Positions 16,014-25,743 of a DNA stretch of 64,000 nucleotides are shown one piece after another. The stretch is from UBA1479 sp040221095 (GTDB taxonomy: Bacteria > Pseudomonadota > Alphaproteobacteria > Rhodospirillales > Casp-alpha2): positions 62,001 through 126,000 of the forward strand of contig JAVJVP010000017.1 of the NCBI GenBank assembly GCA_040221095.1. Direction: 5' to 3'. Each line of letters begins with the position of its first letter. Position 1 is the first letter of the stretch. The notes under the pieces are model-generated. The model had not been told where the DNA came from. It saw nothing but the letters and a program-made list of their open reading frames with translations, and did not search any database. Both the position numbers and the translations under genes were made by a program.

Positions 16014-16718
16014 ATGAAACGCTTTTTCATTTCGTGTCTCGGATTCTGTCTGGCAACCGGAATCGCGTCCATGGCCATTGCGGGGAGTGGCGCCCTGTCG
16101 GCGGACCTGACCGCGCGGGCGTGGGAGCAGATGTCCTTCGACGGCAAGCCGGCCAACCGCTACAGCGCCTGCGGCGACGATTGCGTCGCGGTCGCGACGG
16201 ACGCCAGCGTATCCCTGATCGGGCGGCCCGTGGCGGTGGATCTGGCGCAAACGCCGGTGCTGACCTGGGAATGGAAGGTCGACCTGCCCGTTGCCGCGAC
16301 GGACCTCGCCGTGAAGGGGCGGGACGACCGGGCCCTGGCGCTTTACGTGACCTTTCCCTACGACCCGGCGACGGCCACGTTTTCCGAATCCCTGCTGCGT
16401 CCCCTGGTCGAACTGGCGCGGGGCACGGACGCACCGGCGCGCACCCTGTCCTATGTCTGGAGCGGTGACGCCACCACGCCCGGCGCGGTCGTCGCCAGCC
16501 CCTATTTCGGCGACGTCAACGTGATGATCGTGGCGCGCACCGGTGATGCCCCCCTGGGGGCATGGCTGCGGGAGACGGTCGATGTGGCGGCGGATCACCA
16601 ACGGGTGTTCGGCCGCCGACCGTTGCGCGTGGCGCATGTGCTGATCGGCGCCGACAGCGACGATACGGGCAGCCGCAACCGGGGGTTCGTGCGCGGCATA
16701 TCCTTCCAGGCGCGCTAG
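16014..16718 (+). CDS. DUF3047 secreted protein
   Basis: A 234-residue protein with a signal peptide (MKRFFISCLGFCLATG, cleavage near AIAGSG). The mature part carries the DUF3047 pattern: LTWEWKVDLPV, then DDRALALYVTFPYD, then LSYVWSGDATTPG and a closing VLIGADSDDTGSRNRGFV. No enzymatic residues are known for this family; the predicted all-beta fold suggests a periplasmic binding role. It follows the TadE pair by 65 bases on the same strand, but a functional link is not shown. Confidence 0.82.
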   Translation: MKRFFISCLGFCLATGIASMAIAGSGALSADLTARAWEQMSFDGKPANRYSACGDDCVAVATDASVSLIGRPVAVDLAQTPVLTWEWKVDLPVAATDLAVKGRDDRALALYVTFPYDPATATFSESLLRPLVELARGTDAPARTLSYVWSGDATTPGAVVASPYFGDVNVMIVARTGDAPLGAWLRETVDVAADHQRVFGRRPLRVAHVLIGADSDDTGSRNRGFVRGISFQAR

Positions 16719-16742
16719 CCGACGGAAGGTGACGGCAGGGCG

Positions 16743-19700
16743 CTATTCCGCCGGGGCGCGGCCCGGCTCGGCGCCGCCGGACGCCCCCCGGATGGCCTTG
16801 GTCGGGAACAGGCGGTCCAGGTAGATATAGACCACGGGCGTCAGGTAGAGCGTGATGACCTGCGACATCAGCAGGCCGCCGACCACGGTCAGGCCCAATG
16901 GTGCCCGCGCCTCGCCGCCCTGGCCGAAGCCGACGGCGATGGGGAGCGAGCCCATGAGGGCGGCCATGGTCGTCATCATGATCGGGCGGAACCGGATCAG
17001 GCAGGCCTGATAGATCGCCTCGTCGGGACTCAGGCTGTCCTCGCGCTGCGCCGACAGGGCGAAGTCGATCATCATGATCGCGTTCTTCTTGACGATGCCG
17101 ACCAGCATGATGATGCCGACGAAGCCATAGAGTGTCAGCGGCATGTCGAAGGCCATGAGCGCCAACAACGCCCCCACGCCCGCCGCCGGCAGGCCCGACA
17201 GGATGGTCAGCGGGTGGATGAAGCTTTCATAGAGAATGCCGAGCACGATGTAGACGACGATGATGGCGAGTGCGAGCAGCATGCCCATGCCGGCCAGAGA
17301 TTCCTGGAACACCTTGGCCGTGCCCTGGAAACTGGTGGTCAGGGTCGCCGGTACCTGAATTTCGCGTTCCAGCGCGTGGACCCGGTCGATGGCCGTGCCC
17401 AGAGAAACCTCGGGCGCCAGGTTGAACGAAATCGTCACGGCGGGGATCTGGCCCTGGTGGCTGATGGTCAGGGGCGACACGCCGCGGGTCAGGGTGGCGA
17501 CGGCGGCCAACGGCACCAGGCGGTCGCCGGGCGCGCGGATATAGAGCTTCTCCAACGCCTTCGGGTCTTTCTGGAATTCAGGCGCGACCTCCAGGATCAC
17601 CGCGTACTGGTTGGCGGCCGTATAGATGGTCGACACCTTGCGTCCGCCATAGGCGTTGGCCAGCACGGCTTCGATCTCGTCCGCCTTGATGCCCATGATG
17701 CCCGCACGGTCGCGGTCGATGTCGACGACCAGCGAGGGACTTCTGATCTTCAGGTCCGTGGTCACGTCCTGGAAACCGGGTAATTTGCCCAGTTCGGCGG
17801 CCATGACCTCGGCCCATTTGTAGAGGGATTCCAGGTCCAGATCCTGCAGGGTGTACTGGTACTGGGCGTTGGACAGGCGGCCGCCGACCCGGATCGCCGG
17901 CGGGTTGCGCACGAAGGACTTGATGCCGGCGACCTTGTTCAGCTTGCGCCGCAGATTCTGCACCACGTCGTTGATGTTGGCGTCGGGCCGGGCGTGGCGC
18001 GGCTTCAGGCGCAGGAACAACAGGCCCGCGTTGTTGGTGATGCGGCTGCCGGCGGCGCCCACGCGCGACATGGTCGCGGCGACGTTGGGGTCGCTGTTGA
18101 CGATGTCGGCGACCTCTTTCTGATAGCGCTTCATGGCGTCGAACGACACGTCCTGGCCGCCTTCCGTGTAGATGATCAGGCGGCCGGTGTCCTCGGCCGG
18201 AAGAAAATCCTTCTGGATCAAGGCGTAGAGCCCCCAGGTCCCGACCAGGGTGCCGAGGAACACGGCCAGCACGAACGGCTTGCGCTTGAGGCACCACAGC
18301 AGGGAGACGTCATAGCCGTGCAGCATGGCATCGAACGCGCGCTCGGTCATCGCCATGAAACCGTGTTTTGGCTTTTCCGCGCTATGGGCCGCATCGGCAA
18401 TCCAGCGGCTGCACATCATCGGGGTGAGCATCAGCGACACGATGCCTGAGACGATGATCGTCACGCTGATGGTCATGGCGAATTCGTGCAACAGACGTCC
18501 GACCATGCCGCCCATGAACATTACGGGGATGAACACGGCGACCAGCGACAGAGTCATGGACAGGATGGTGAAGCCGATTTCCTTGGAGCCCTTCAGCGCC
18601 GCCTCCATGGCGGACAGGCCCTTTTCCTTGTGGCGGATGATGTTTTCCAGCATGACGATGGCGTCGTCGACCACGAAGCCGACGGACAACGTCAGGGCCA
18701 GAAGGCTCAGGTTGTTGAGTGAAAAGCCCATCACGTACATGACCGAGAACGTCCCGATCACCGAGATCGGCAGGGCGACGCTGGCGATCACCGTGGCGGC
18801 CAGATTGCGCAGGAACAGGAAGATCACCAGCACGACCAGGGCCGCGGCCAGCATCAGCGTGAACTCCACGTCCAGGATCGATTCTTCGATCGATTGGGCA
18901 CGGTCGTACATAACTTCCAGGTTCACGGACTCGGGCAGTTGCTGACGGAACACGGGCAGGATGTCGTTGATCTGCTTGACGATCTGCACGGTGTTGGAGC
19001 CGGGCTGGCGGTAGACCGCCAGCATGATGCCCTGGCGGTCGCCGAAGTATGTCGCGACGCGGGTCGCCTCGACCCCGTCGATGGCCTTGCCGATTTCCGA
19101 CAGGCGCACGGGGGCGCCGTTGCGGTAGGCGACGATCAGCCTGTTATAGGCGGCGGCGTTGCTCATCTGGCCCGTGGTCTTCACGGCGACGGCACGGTCG
19201 GGACCGTTCAGGGTGCCGGTCGGCTGATAGCTGTTGCCGCCGCGGATGGCCTGTTCGACCTCGCCGATGGCGATGCCGCGGGTGGCCAGGGCGTCCGGGT
19301 CGACCTGGGCACGCACGGCGAATTTCTGCTGGCCCCAGATCTGCACCTGGGCGACGCCGCCGATGGTCGATAGCTGCTGCGCCAGCATGGTTTCCGCGAA
19401 TTCGTTGACCATGGAGATCGGCAGCGTGTCCGACGACAGTCCGATGTAGAAGATGGCGAAGTCGGCGGGGTTGATCTTGCGGAACGACGGCGGGTCCGCC
19501 ATGTCGTCGGGCAGGGAGCGCAGCGCCGTTGAAATCGCCGACTGAACATCCAGCGCCGCGGCGTCGATGTTGCGGTCCAGATCGAACTCAAGGGTGATGC
19601 GCGACGTGCCCGAGGCGCTGATCGAGGTCATGTTGCGCACCCCTGCGATGCGCGAGAACTGACCTTCGAGCGTCGTCGCCACGGCGGCGGCCATGGTTTC

Positions 19701-19868
19701 CGGGTTGGCCCCGGGCAGCGAGGCCGTGACCTCGATGGTCGGATAGTCGACGTTGGGCAGTTCCGAGACCGGCAGGACGCGGTAGGCGAACACCCCGAAC
19801 AGGACAAGCCCCAGCATGACGAGGGTCGTCATGACCGGCCTGCGGATGCAAAGCTCGGACAAATTCAT
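16743..19868 (-). CDS. RND efflux pump inner-membrane subunit (HAE1/AcrB superfamily, MdtB/C-like)
   Basis: A 1041-residue proton-driven multidrug exporter subunit of full family length. It opens with MNLSELCIRRPVMTTLVMLG, has a large periplasmic porter domain after helix 1, and carries the proton-relay aspartates in helix 4 (GFVVDDAIVMLENI). The second half repeats this layout (LLALAIIVVYIVLGILYESF). MSELPNVDYPTI-type sequence near residue 36 resembles the MdtB/MuxB branch. The adaptor gene lies just upstream on the same strand with a 61-base gap. No TolC-type outer-membrane gene is in the window, so the pump must borrow one. Confidence 0.95.
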   Translation of the reverse strand: MNLSELCIRRPVMTTLVMLGLVLFGVFAYRVLPVSELPNVDYPTIEVTASLPGANPETMAAAVATTLEGQFSRIAGVRNMTSISASGTSRITLEFDLDRNIDAAALDVQSAISTALRSLPDDMADPPSFRKINPADFAIFYIGLSSDTLPISMVNEFAETMLAQQLSTIGGVAQVQIWGQQKFAVRAQVDPDALATRGIAIGEVEQAIRGGNSYQPTGTLNGPDRAVAVKTTGQMSNAAAYNRLIVAYRNGAPVRLSEIGKAIDGVEATRVATYFGDRQGIMLAVYRQPGSNTVQIVKQINDILPVFRQQLPESVNLEVMYDRAQSIEESILDVEFTLMLAAALVVLVIFLFLRNLAATVIASVALPISVIGTFSVMYVMGFSLNNLSLLALTLSVGFVVDDAIVMLENIIRHKEKGLSAMEAALKGSKEIGFTILSMTLSLVAVFIPVMFMGGMVGRLLHEFAMTISVTIIVSGIVSLMLTPMMCSRWIADAAHSAEKPKHGFMAMTERAFDAMLHGYDVSLLWCLKRKPFVLAVFLGTLVGTWGLYALIQKDFLPAEDTGRLIIYTEGGQDVSFDAMKRYQKEVADIVNSDPNVAATMSRVGAAGSRITNNAGLLFLRLKPRHARPDANINDVVQNLRRKLNKVAGIKSFVRNPPAIRVGGRLSNAQYQYTLQDLDLESLYKWAEVMAAELGKLPGFQDVTTDLKIRSPSLVVDIDRDRAGIMGIKADEIEAVLANAYGGRKVSTIYTAANQYAVILEVAPEFQKDPKALEKLYIRAPGDRLVPLAAVATLTRGVSPLTISHQGQIPAVTISFNLAPEVSLGTAIDRVHALEREIQVPATLTTSFQGTAKVFQESLAGMGMLLALAIIVVYIVLGILYESFIHPLTILSGLPAAGVGALLALMAFDMPLTLYGFVGIIMLVGIVKKNAIMMIDFALSAQREDSLSPDEAIYQACLIRFRPIMMTTMAALMGSLPIAVGFGQGGEARAPLGLTVVGGLLMSQVITLYLTPVVYIYLDRLFPTKAIRGASGGAEPGRAPAE

Positions 19869-19929
19869 CGTTCGTTCCGCGGCCTGTTCGGTCCGCTCCT
19901 TCCCGGGGCGCTGCGGGGCGTGGCCCCGG

Positions 19930-21147
19930 TCAGCCGCCCGCCTTGCCCGCGCCGCCGGCCGCTGCCGGCGCCGCGTCGCCTGTTTTCTTTTCGCCCTTGG
20001 TCCCCTTGGCGCCGTCCATTTTGAACGTCACCTTGGCGCCCTTGAACAGGCGCAACTGGCCGTCGGTGACGACCGTATCGCCCGGTTTCAGGGCATCGCC
20101 GATGGCGACGAAATCGTCGATCGACGGACCCAGAACCACCGGCCGGGGCTGCACCGTCATGTCGGCCGGATTGACGACGAAGACGTAATTGCCTTTCTGG
20201 CCGCTCTGCACGGCCCGTTCGGGCACCACGGATGCATCCTGGATCGAGTCCATTTCGATGACGACGCGCACGAACTGCCCCGGGGTCAGGAACCCGTCGG
20301 CGTTATCGAATTCAGCCTTCAGCAGGATCGTGCCGGTTTGCGTGTCGACGGCGTTGTTGATGAACACGACGCGGCCGCGGTTCGGTGGGCGGTTGCTGTC
20401 GGGCACGGCGGCCTCGACGGCGAGGGAGCCTTCGGCGAGGCGGCGCTTGATTTCGGCCAAATGCCCCTCGGGGACGGACAGGGCCGCCAGGATGGGGTTG
20501 ACCTGGTTGATGACCACCAGGGCCTGCTGGTCATCGGCCTTGACCAGATTGCCGGCCTGGACCAGGACGCTGCCCGTGCGCCCGTCCAAGGGGGCCCGGA
20601 TGGTCGTGAATTCCAGGTTCAGTTTGGCCAGGTCGACGGTGGCCTGGCCGGCGCGGATGGTTGCTGACAGGCTGTTCACCGCGGCCCGCGCTTCCTCGAA
20701 CTTCTGCTGTGACGAAAAGCCCTTGCCGCTGAGCGACTGGTAGCGCTGATAATCGCCCTGCGCCTTTTCCAGATTTGCGCGGTCGCGGGCCAGGTTGGCC
20801 TCGGCCTCGCGCAGGCGGGCCTGGAACGGACGGGGGTCGATGTGGAACAGGGGGGCATCCTTGGCCACGGTTTGGCCTTCGGTAAAGGCCGTTTCCATGA
20901 TCTGGCCATCAACCCGTGATCGCACGGAAACCGTGGCCAGGGCCTGGATGGTGCCGATGGCGTGTATCGTGACCGGCATGGTGCGGGTCGTCACCTTGGT
21001 GACGACAACCGGTGTCGCTGGCTTGCCGCCCGCCTTGGCCGCCGGTTTATCGGCGGCAGGCCCGCCGGCCAGCATGAAATAGGCACCCGTGCCGACCGCA
21101 ATCAGCAGTGCGCCAAGCGCCACGCGCCGAGACGAAAACGTCTTCAT
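19930..21147 (-). CDS. RND efflux periplasmic adaptor (membrane fusion protein)
   Basis: A 405-residue adaptor. The N-terminal anchor VALGALLIAVGTGAYFMLAG is followed by the first lipoyl half (VSVRSRVDGQIMETAFTEGQ), a coiled-coil hairpin (about residues 100-175, ARLREAEANLARDRANLE), the second lipoyl half (TIRAPLDGRTGSV) and a beta-barrel domain. The low-complexity C-terminal tail is rich in Gly, Ala and Lys. I took the ATG at 21147 because the signal anchor starts there. It pairs with the RND subunit downstream and bridges it to an outer-membrane channel. Confidence 0.93.
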   Translation of the reverse strand: MKTFSSRRVALGALLIAVGTGAYFMLAGGPAADKPAAKAGGKPATPVVVTKVTTRTMPVTIHAIGTIQALATVSVRSRVDGQIMETAFTEGQTVAKDAPLFHIDPRPFQARLREAEANLARDRANLEKAQGDYQRYQSLSGKGFSSQQKFEEARAAVNSLSATIRAGQATVDLAKLNLEFTTIRAPLDGRTGSVLVQAGNLVKADDQQALVVINQVNPILAALSVPEGHLAEIKRRLAEGSLAVEAAVPDSNRPPNRGRVVFINNAVDTQTGTILLKAEFDNADGFLTPGQFVRVVIEMDSIQDASVVPERAVQSGQKGNYVFVVNPADMTVQPRPVVLGPSIDDFVAIGDALKPGDTVVTDGQLRLFKGAKVTFKMDGAKGTKGEKKTGDAAPAAAGGAGKAGG

Positions 21148-21538
21148 TGAATTTCGGTGGTTCCGTTCCCCGGAGGAAAGTATCAGTACATGCAAATATT
21201 AGGTCAAACCACTTCTGTTTGCGAGCGGGCAATTGTAACCAATTGTATACAACCAGGCCGCATTTCCGACCCGCTCTTACACCGCCTCCCGGACTGAAAC
21301 CTGATGATTATGCAGATAAAGGTCCTACATCTTCAGGCATATATTAAATAAAACAAATGCAACCATATAATTAGGCGCTTTTGAGCTCAATGCCGAGTTC
21401 CAGGACCGGTCTGTCGATGTCGCATCGCAGAGGAAGGACCGTTCTCGCCATGGCTGTGTCGGCAGGAAGGGAAACTTCCGATACCGGAGGCACAGTAGAT
21501 CGCGGTTCGAACGAATGGTCGCCTCGAAGGAGGCAGTA
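21148..21538. promoter_or_regulatory. Divergent control region between efflux adaptor and chemoreceptor genes
   Basis: This 391-base gap has no convincing gene. It contains the palindrome TTGTATACAA (21243-21252), preceded by a second ATTGTAACC-like half site at 21232, an arrangement like FCD-type GntR operators. The 21330-21380 stretch is A/T-rich and may hold promoter elements for the chemoreceptor. GAAGGAGG at 21526-21533 is the ribosome site of the gene starting at 21539. Confidence 0.5.
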
Positions 21539-23587
21539 ATGACGAATACGAACGCATATACACGCCTGGCTTTCGGCCGCTTGGCCGATCTCAAGTTGAT
21601 CGTGAAGATGATCGGCGGGTTTACCGCTGTCGTTACCGTATTTCTGATCGTGATCGGGCTGTCCTACGGCGCCTTGGTCAAGATCGGCCACGAGGTCGAG
21701 GAGATGGAAACCGCGGCCGTGGAGCTTGCCTTGGCGGCCAATGTGGAACTTCAGTTCCTGAAAATGTCTCGCGCCGCCCGTGAATTCGTGCAGAAGGGCG
21801 ACGCCGCGTCCGAAGCGATGACGGCCAAGTATTCGGATGAAATGCGCAAGTCGCTCACCGCTGCCCAGGCAGGCATTACCATCGAGGCGCACCGCGCCGT
21901 GATCGTCGAGATCAACAAGGCGTTCGAACATTATGCCGATGGGTTCGGCCAGGTCGCCAAGTTGCGGCACGACCACGATGCCTATATCGCCGACCAGCTT
22001 GATCCCACGGGCGATAAGATGATCGTCGATCTGGACGAACTTCTCGCCGGCGCCCAGGCGGCGAACAACCAGCCCCTGATCAATGAAAGCCTGATCGCGC
22101 GGGAACACGCCTTTTTGATTCAAGTCTATGTCGGACGTCTGTTGCTGGAGGGCAAGCCCGCTTACGGCGAGAAGATTTCGGCCGAGTTCGAGACGTTCTC
22201 CCGCACTCTCAATCAGATGGCGGCGGTTCTGCAGACCGAAGAGGAACGCAAACTTCTGAATGAACTCAAGGAACTGCGTGATACCTACCACCAGGTCTTT
22301 GAGAAGGTGCGTCACGGCGAAGAGGAGCTGAGCCGCCTGATGGACCGGGAAATGCCCAAGTATGCGGCGGACATCATTTCAGCCGCGGAAGGGCTTGAGC
22401 ATGAGGCGTCGAAGCATGAACACGAGGTCGCTGAGCAGGCCCGCCACGACATCGCCACGGCGGAACGGAATCTGCTGGTAATCGCTGCTGTGGGGACGGT
22501 GCTGGGCATCGGCCTGGCGATCATCCTGGGCCGCGGAATCTCTGGCCCTGTGCAGTCGATGACGGATGCCATGACGCGGCTGGCGGGTGGTGATCTGGAG
22601 GCCGAAATTCCGGCCCAGGGCCGCCGTGACGAGATCGGGGCCATGGCGGCGGCCGTTCAGGTGTTCAAGGACAACGCCATCGAGGTCAAACGCCTGGAAG
22701 GGGAGCAGGCCGAGGCCAAGGCCCGGGCCGAGGCGGACAAGCGCGCGGCCCTGAACCATCTGGCCGACGAATTTTCCGGCAGCGTGGGCGAGGTGGTCGA
22801 CGCCCTGACGTCGGCGTCGGCGCAGTTGGAGGCCTCCGCCAGGCAATTACACAACACGGCCGATCATACCAACGAACAGTCCGCCGTGGTTGCTTCCGCG
22901 TCGGAGCAGGCGACGACCAACACGCAGACGGTGTCGTCCGCCGCCGAGGAACTGGCCCATTCCATCCAGGAAATCACCCGGCAGGTCACGCAATCAACAC
23001 GCGTGGCGGACGAGGCTTCGGCCAGTGCCCAGGCGGCGAATGAAAAGGTCAAGGGATTGGTTCGGTCGGCCCAACGGGTCGGTGAAGTGGTGGAAATCAT
23101 CACTGACATCGCGCAGCAAACCAACATGCTGGCGCTCAACGCGACGATCGAGGCGGCGCGGGCCGGCGACGCCGGCAAGGGCTTCGCCGTGGTTGCGGGC
23201 GAGGTCAAGGCGCTGGCCACGCAGACCGCCAAGGCGACGGACGAAATCGCCGCCCAGGTCGCGGAAATCCAGGCCGCGACACAGGACGCGGTCGGCGTGA
23301 TCGGAGGCATCGGTGACGTGATCAACAAGATCAACGAGATCACGGCCAGCATCGCTTCCGCCGTCGAGGAACAGGCGGCGGCGACGCAGGAAATCGCCCG
23401 CAACGTGGAACAGGCGGCGACCGGCGCCAAGACGGTCAACCAGACGATCCATCAGGTCAGTATATCCGCCAAGGAAACCGGGCAGTCGGCGGGCGGCATC
23501 CTGACCGCCGCCAACGACCTGTCCAACCGGTCGACGGTACTGAAATCCTCGGTCGATACGTTCCTGGAGAAAGTGCGCGCGGGCTGA
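21539..23587 (+). CDS. Methyl-accepting chemotaxis protein
   Basis: A 682-residue inner-membrane chemoreceptor. The first membrane helix spans about residues 20-45, a helical periplasmic sensor with many Glu/Lys heptads about 45-310, and a second helix (NLLVIAAVGTVLGIGLAIIL) about 310-330. A HAMP domain (GPVQSMTDAMTRLAGGDLE) and the cytoplasmic signalling hairpin with tip EAARAGDAGKGFAVVAGEV follow. It would pass ligand signals to CheA/CheW, none of which are encoded here. GAAGGAGG five bases before the ATG at 21539 rejects the upstream ATG at 21515. It converges with the TadG-like gene ten bases away. Confidence 0.94.
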   Translation: MTNTNAYTRLAFGRLADLKLIVKMIGGFTAVVTVFLIVIGLSYGALVKIGHEVEEMETAAVELALAANVELQFLKMSRAAREFVQKGDAASEAMTAKYSDEMRKSLTAAQAGITIEAHRAVIVEINKAFEHYADGFGQVAKLRHDHDAYIADQLDPTGDKMIVDLDELLAGAQAANNQPLINESLIAREHAFLIQVYVGRLLLEGKPAYGEKISAEFETFSRTLNQMAAVLQTEEERKLLNELKELRDTYHQVFEKVRHGEEELSRLMDREMPKYAADIISAAEGLEHEASKHEHEVAEQARHDIATAERNLLVIAAVGTVLGIGLAIILGRGISGPVQSMTDAMTRLAGGDLEAEIPAQGRRDEIGAMAAAVQVFKDNAIEVKRLEGEQAEAKARAEADKRAALNHLADEFSGSVGEVVDALTSASAQLEASARQLHNTADHTNEQSAVVASASEQATTNTQTVSSAAEELAHSIQEITRQVTQSTRVADEASASAQAANEKVKGLVRSAQRVGEVVEIITDIAQQTNMLALNATIEAARAGDAGKGFAVVAGEVKALATQTAKATDEIAAQVAEIQAATQDAVGVIGGIGDVINKINEITASIASAVEEQAAATQEIARNVEQAATGAKTVNQTIHQVSISAKETGQSAGGILTAANDLSNRSTVLKSSVDTFLEKVRAG

Positions 23588-23596
23588 CCCGCGGCG

Positions 23597-25051
23597 TTAT
23601 TTCGACAGGCGCAATTCGGTCAGATGGTTGGCGACTTCGCGGAACACGGTCTGCAATTCCGCCGCTCCCGGGGCCAGATGGTAATAGGGGGCGTCGGGGC
23701 CGCTCGCGACCTGCTTGAGCAGGTTCTTCAAGTCTTCGTCGTTGTTGGCGAACTGGATGACGTAGACGATGACGCCGTCGGCTTTGACATTGTTTGCCAG
23801 GGCCAGCAGGCGGCCGTTCATTTCGTCGTGGGCGGTGCCGCCGGTGCCCCAGGTTCCCTTGTAGCCGTCGCCCGATCCTCCCACGTTCTGGCCGTCGGTC
23901 AGCAGCAGGATCGCCTGCTGGCGGCGGTAGGGGGGATCCGGGATCGCCTCGGTAAAGGGGGCTGACGGCTTCAGAACCCGCCAGGCCCAGCCCAATCCCT
24001 GGGGGATGTTGGTCTGCCCCTGGGGCGAGGTCAGGGCGTCGATCTTGTCCTCGGTGACGGCCTTGGAATGCTGCAGCGGCGTGATGCCGTGGGTCAGGCA
24101 GGGGCCGCACTCGTTGCCGCCCACGGACATGGCGCAGTTGTTCCAGCCGGACAGGGGATCGCCGTCCGGGCCGATGGGCTCCCAGGCGACCCAATCCTTG
24201 GCCCCGATCTGGCCGATGTTGAGCAGAATGTCGCCGTCGTTGCCATCGTCGCCGTCGTCCGCATAGCGCTGAAACACGCATCCGGTCCAATCGGGACCAG
24301 GGTCGTTCAACAGCGGCACAGGCGAGTTGTTGACCGTGTATACGACGCTTTGCGCGGCCCCGGTCACGGGGTGGGCATAGGCGGCGACGGCGGTCTCTGC
24401 CGTCATGGCGGGATCGTAGGCCTGACCGTCGATGGTGATGTTGACCTTGGAATTCCAAGGCACCAGGCCGATGCCCAGAAGGTCCTTGTCCGGGGCCGTG
24501 CCGAACAGAATGTCGATCAGGGTATGGGCGGCCGTGCGCGCCGCGGCGATGCGCGACCCGCCGCCGATGGCGCCAGATGCCATTGATCCGGACATGTCGA
24601 TGGCCAGCACCACGTCGAGGGCGATCAACTCGCGCTTGACCTGGGAGGAAACGGACACGCTGAGGTCCTCAAACCCCAAAACGCGCATGAAACTGGTCGG
24701 GATCACCGCCGAGGCGGTTAATTCCAGAGTCTCGTTATCGACGTCGGGAAACTTGATCGGGCCGGTTACCGTGGCGCCGAGATAGCCCGCAGGGAAGTTG
24801 GCGGCGAAGAACATGTCGATGTCGGCATCGCGGGTTGGCAGGAAAAAGGAGCGTCCGCCGGCCAGCGCCGCCGCATCGAGCGCTGACGACAGGCGCGATT
24901 TGACCAGGTGGGCGCGGGCCACATCCGTGCCGATACCGACGAAACCGATGACCGGAATGATCGCCAGGGCAAGAAAAACGGCGACCCCGCCGCGTCGGCA
25001 GTTGCCCAGGCGGCTGAGAAAATTCGCAACGTTATCAATGAGTTGTGTCAT
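23597..25051 (-). CDS. tadG: TadG-like pilus protein with von Willebrand factor A domain
   Basis: A 484-residue protein. The N-terminus has RRGGVAVFLALAIIPVIGF, the TadE/G-like hydrophobic processing segment. From about residue 130 a vWA domain starts with the MIDAS motif DMSGSM in VLAIDMSGSMASG; the Thr and Asp partners fit LLLTDGQNVGGSGDG near 400. Such proteins anchor or shape Tad pili in the periplasm and bind a divalent metal. The ATG at 25051 was preferred over a GTG at 25075 because AGGAA is nine bases upstream of it. It is divergent from flp, so both are probably controlled from the A/T-rich 25052-25279 region. Confidence 0.87.
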   Translation of the reverse strand: MTQLIDNVANFLSRLGNCRRGGVAVFLALAIIPVIGFVGIGTDVARAHLVKSRLSSALDAAALAGGRSFFLPTRDADIDMFFAANFPAGYLGATVTGPIKFPDVDNETLELTASAVIPTSFMRVLGFEDLSVSVSSQVKRELIALDVVLAIDMSGSMASGAIGGGSRIAAARTAAHTLIDILFGTAPDKDLLGIGLVPWNSKVNITIDGQAYDPAMTAETAVAAYAHPVTGAAQSVVYTVNNSPVPLLNDPGPDWTGCVFQRYADDGDDGNDGDILLNIGQIGAKDWVAWEPIGPDGDPLSGWNNCAMSVGGNECGPCLTHGITPLQHSKAVTEDKIDALTSPQGQTNIPQGLGWAWRVLKPSAPFTEAIPDPPYRRQQAILLLTDGQNVGGSGDGYKGTWGTGGTAHDEMNGRLLALANNVKADGVIVYVIQFANNDEDLKNLLKQVASGPDAPYYHLAPGAAELQTVFREVANHLTELRLSK

Positions 25052-25279
25052 TTCAGGGGGTTCCTGTATCGACACACTAGTACTTACAGAAAAACAACGC
25101 AGTCAATTGAAACGTTTGCGTAAAACAACAAATAAAAATTAGATAAAATTTTATTCAAATGAACATAATAAGTATTGAAGTTTTGAAAACAAATAAAAAT
25201 TTTGACTTATAACTTTGGTCATAGAAAATTGGACATCGAGGTTCATAGCGGACCGCGGAAATGTTTCAGGAGAGAAGCC

Positions 25280-25459
25280 ATGAAAACCACGATCATCAAA
25301 ATGCTGAAGGACGAGTCCGGTGCCACGGCCATCGAATACGGTCTGATCGCCGCGCTGGTGTCGGTTGCCGCCATCGGCGCCTTGACGGCCATGGGTGATT
25401 CCTTGAACGCCATGTTTACTCGGGTGTCCACGGAACTCAGCACCGCAGTTGGCGGCTGA
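25280..25459 (+). CDS. flp: Flp/Fap-type major pilin
   Basis: A 59-residue prepilin. The leader KMLKDESG is cut before ATAIEYGLIAALVSVAAIGA, the classical Flp motif with the Glu and adjacent Tyr at the start of the hydrophobic helix. The mature pilin of about 45 residues is assembled by the Cpa/Tad machinery encoded downstream. AGGAGAG six bases before the ATG at 25280 fixes this start; the longer frame from 25202 is untranslated leader. A GC-rich hairpin at 25588-25619 follows, and a second one precedes cpaA, as expected for a pilin expressed far above its machinery. Confidence 0.95.
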   Translation: MKTTIIKMLKDESGATAIEYGLIAALVSVAAIGALTAMGDSLNAMFTRVSTELSTAVGG

Positions 25460-25587
25460 TTCAAAACCAGACCAAAGACTGCCCCACGATCTCCATGTCC
25501 CTCCCCAGAACCTGCAATGGGTTCGTACTTCGGGTCTTTTGTTCCCCACGGAACCGGTCCTCCGGTTTCGAAGACTCGAAGGGGGAG

Positions 25588-25619
25588 GGGGCGGAGCCCC
25601 GGTCCGGACGGACCGCCCC
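25588..25619 (+). terminator. GC-rich hairpin downstream of flp (possible partial terminator)
   Basis: ggggcgg (25588-25594) pairs with ccgcccc (25613-25619); an internal GGTCC/GGACC hairpin (25601-25614) competes with it. There is no immediate T-run; the first lies near 25640. It may act as a weak terminator or as a 3'-end stabiliser of the flp message. Confidence 0.45.
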
Positions 25620-25693
25620 GACCATCCAATTAGTTAGTCAATTTTTCTGACGAATAGAGAAGAAAGAGCAGAGCAGCGCGTTACGTGAACCCG

Positions 25694-25722
25694 GGCAGGT
25701 GGCCGCACCCCAGCCACCTGCC
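25694..25722 (+). promoter_or_regulatory. Perfect 10-bp hairpin before cpaA
   Basis: GGCAGGTGGC (25694-25703) and GCCACCTGCC (25713-25722) form a perfect stem with a 9-base loop, ending 21 bases before the cpaA start codon. It lies in the flp-cpaA spacer and may protect or separate the flp mRNA from the downstream operon. No T-run follows, so simple termination is unlikely. Confidence 0.55.
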
Positions 25723-25743
25723 AAGTCGGAAAGGCCCCCGCCC

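Noticed and set aside
23578..23593. Terminator between the chemoreceptor and TadG-like genes
   Set aside because: Only a 6-bp stem overlapping the stop codon, with no T-run.
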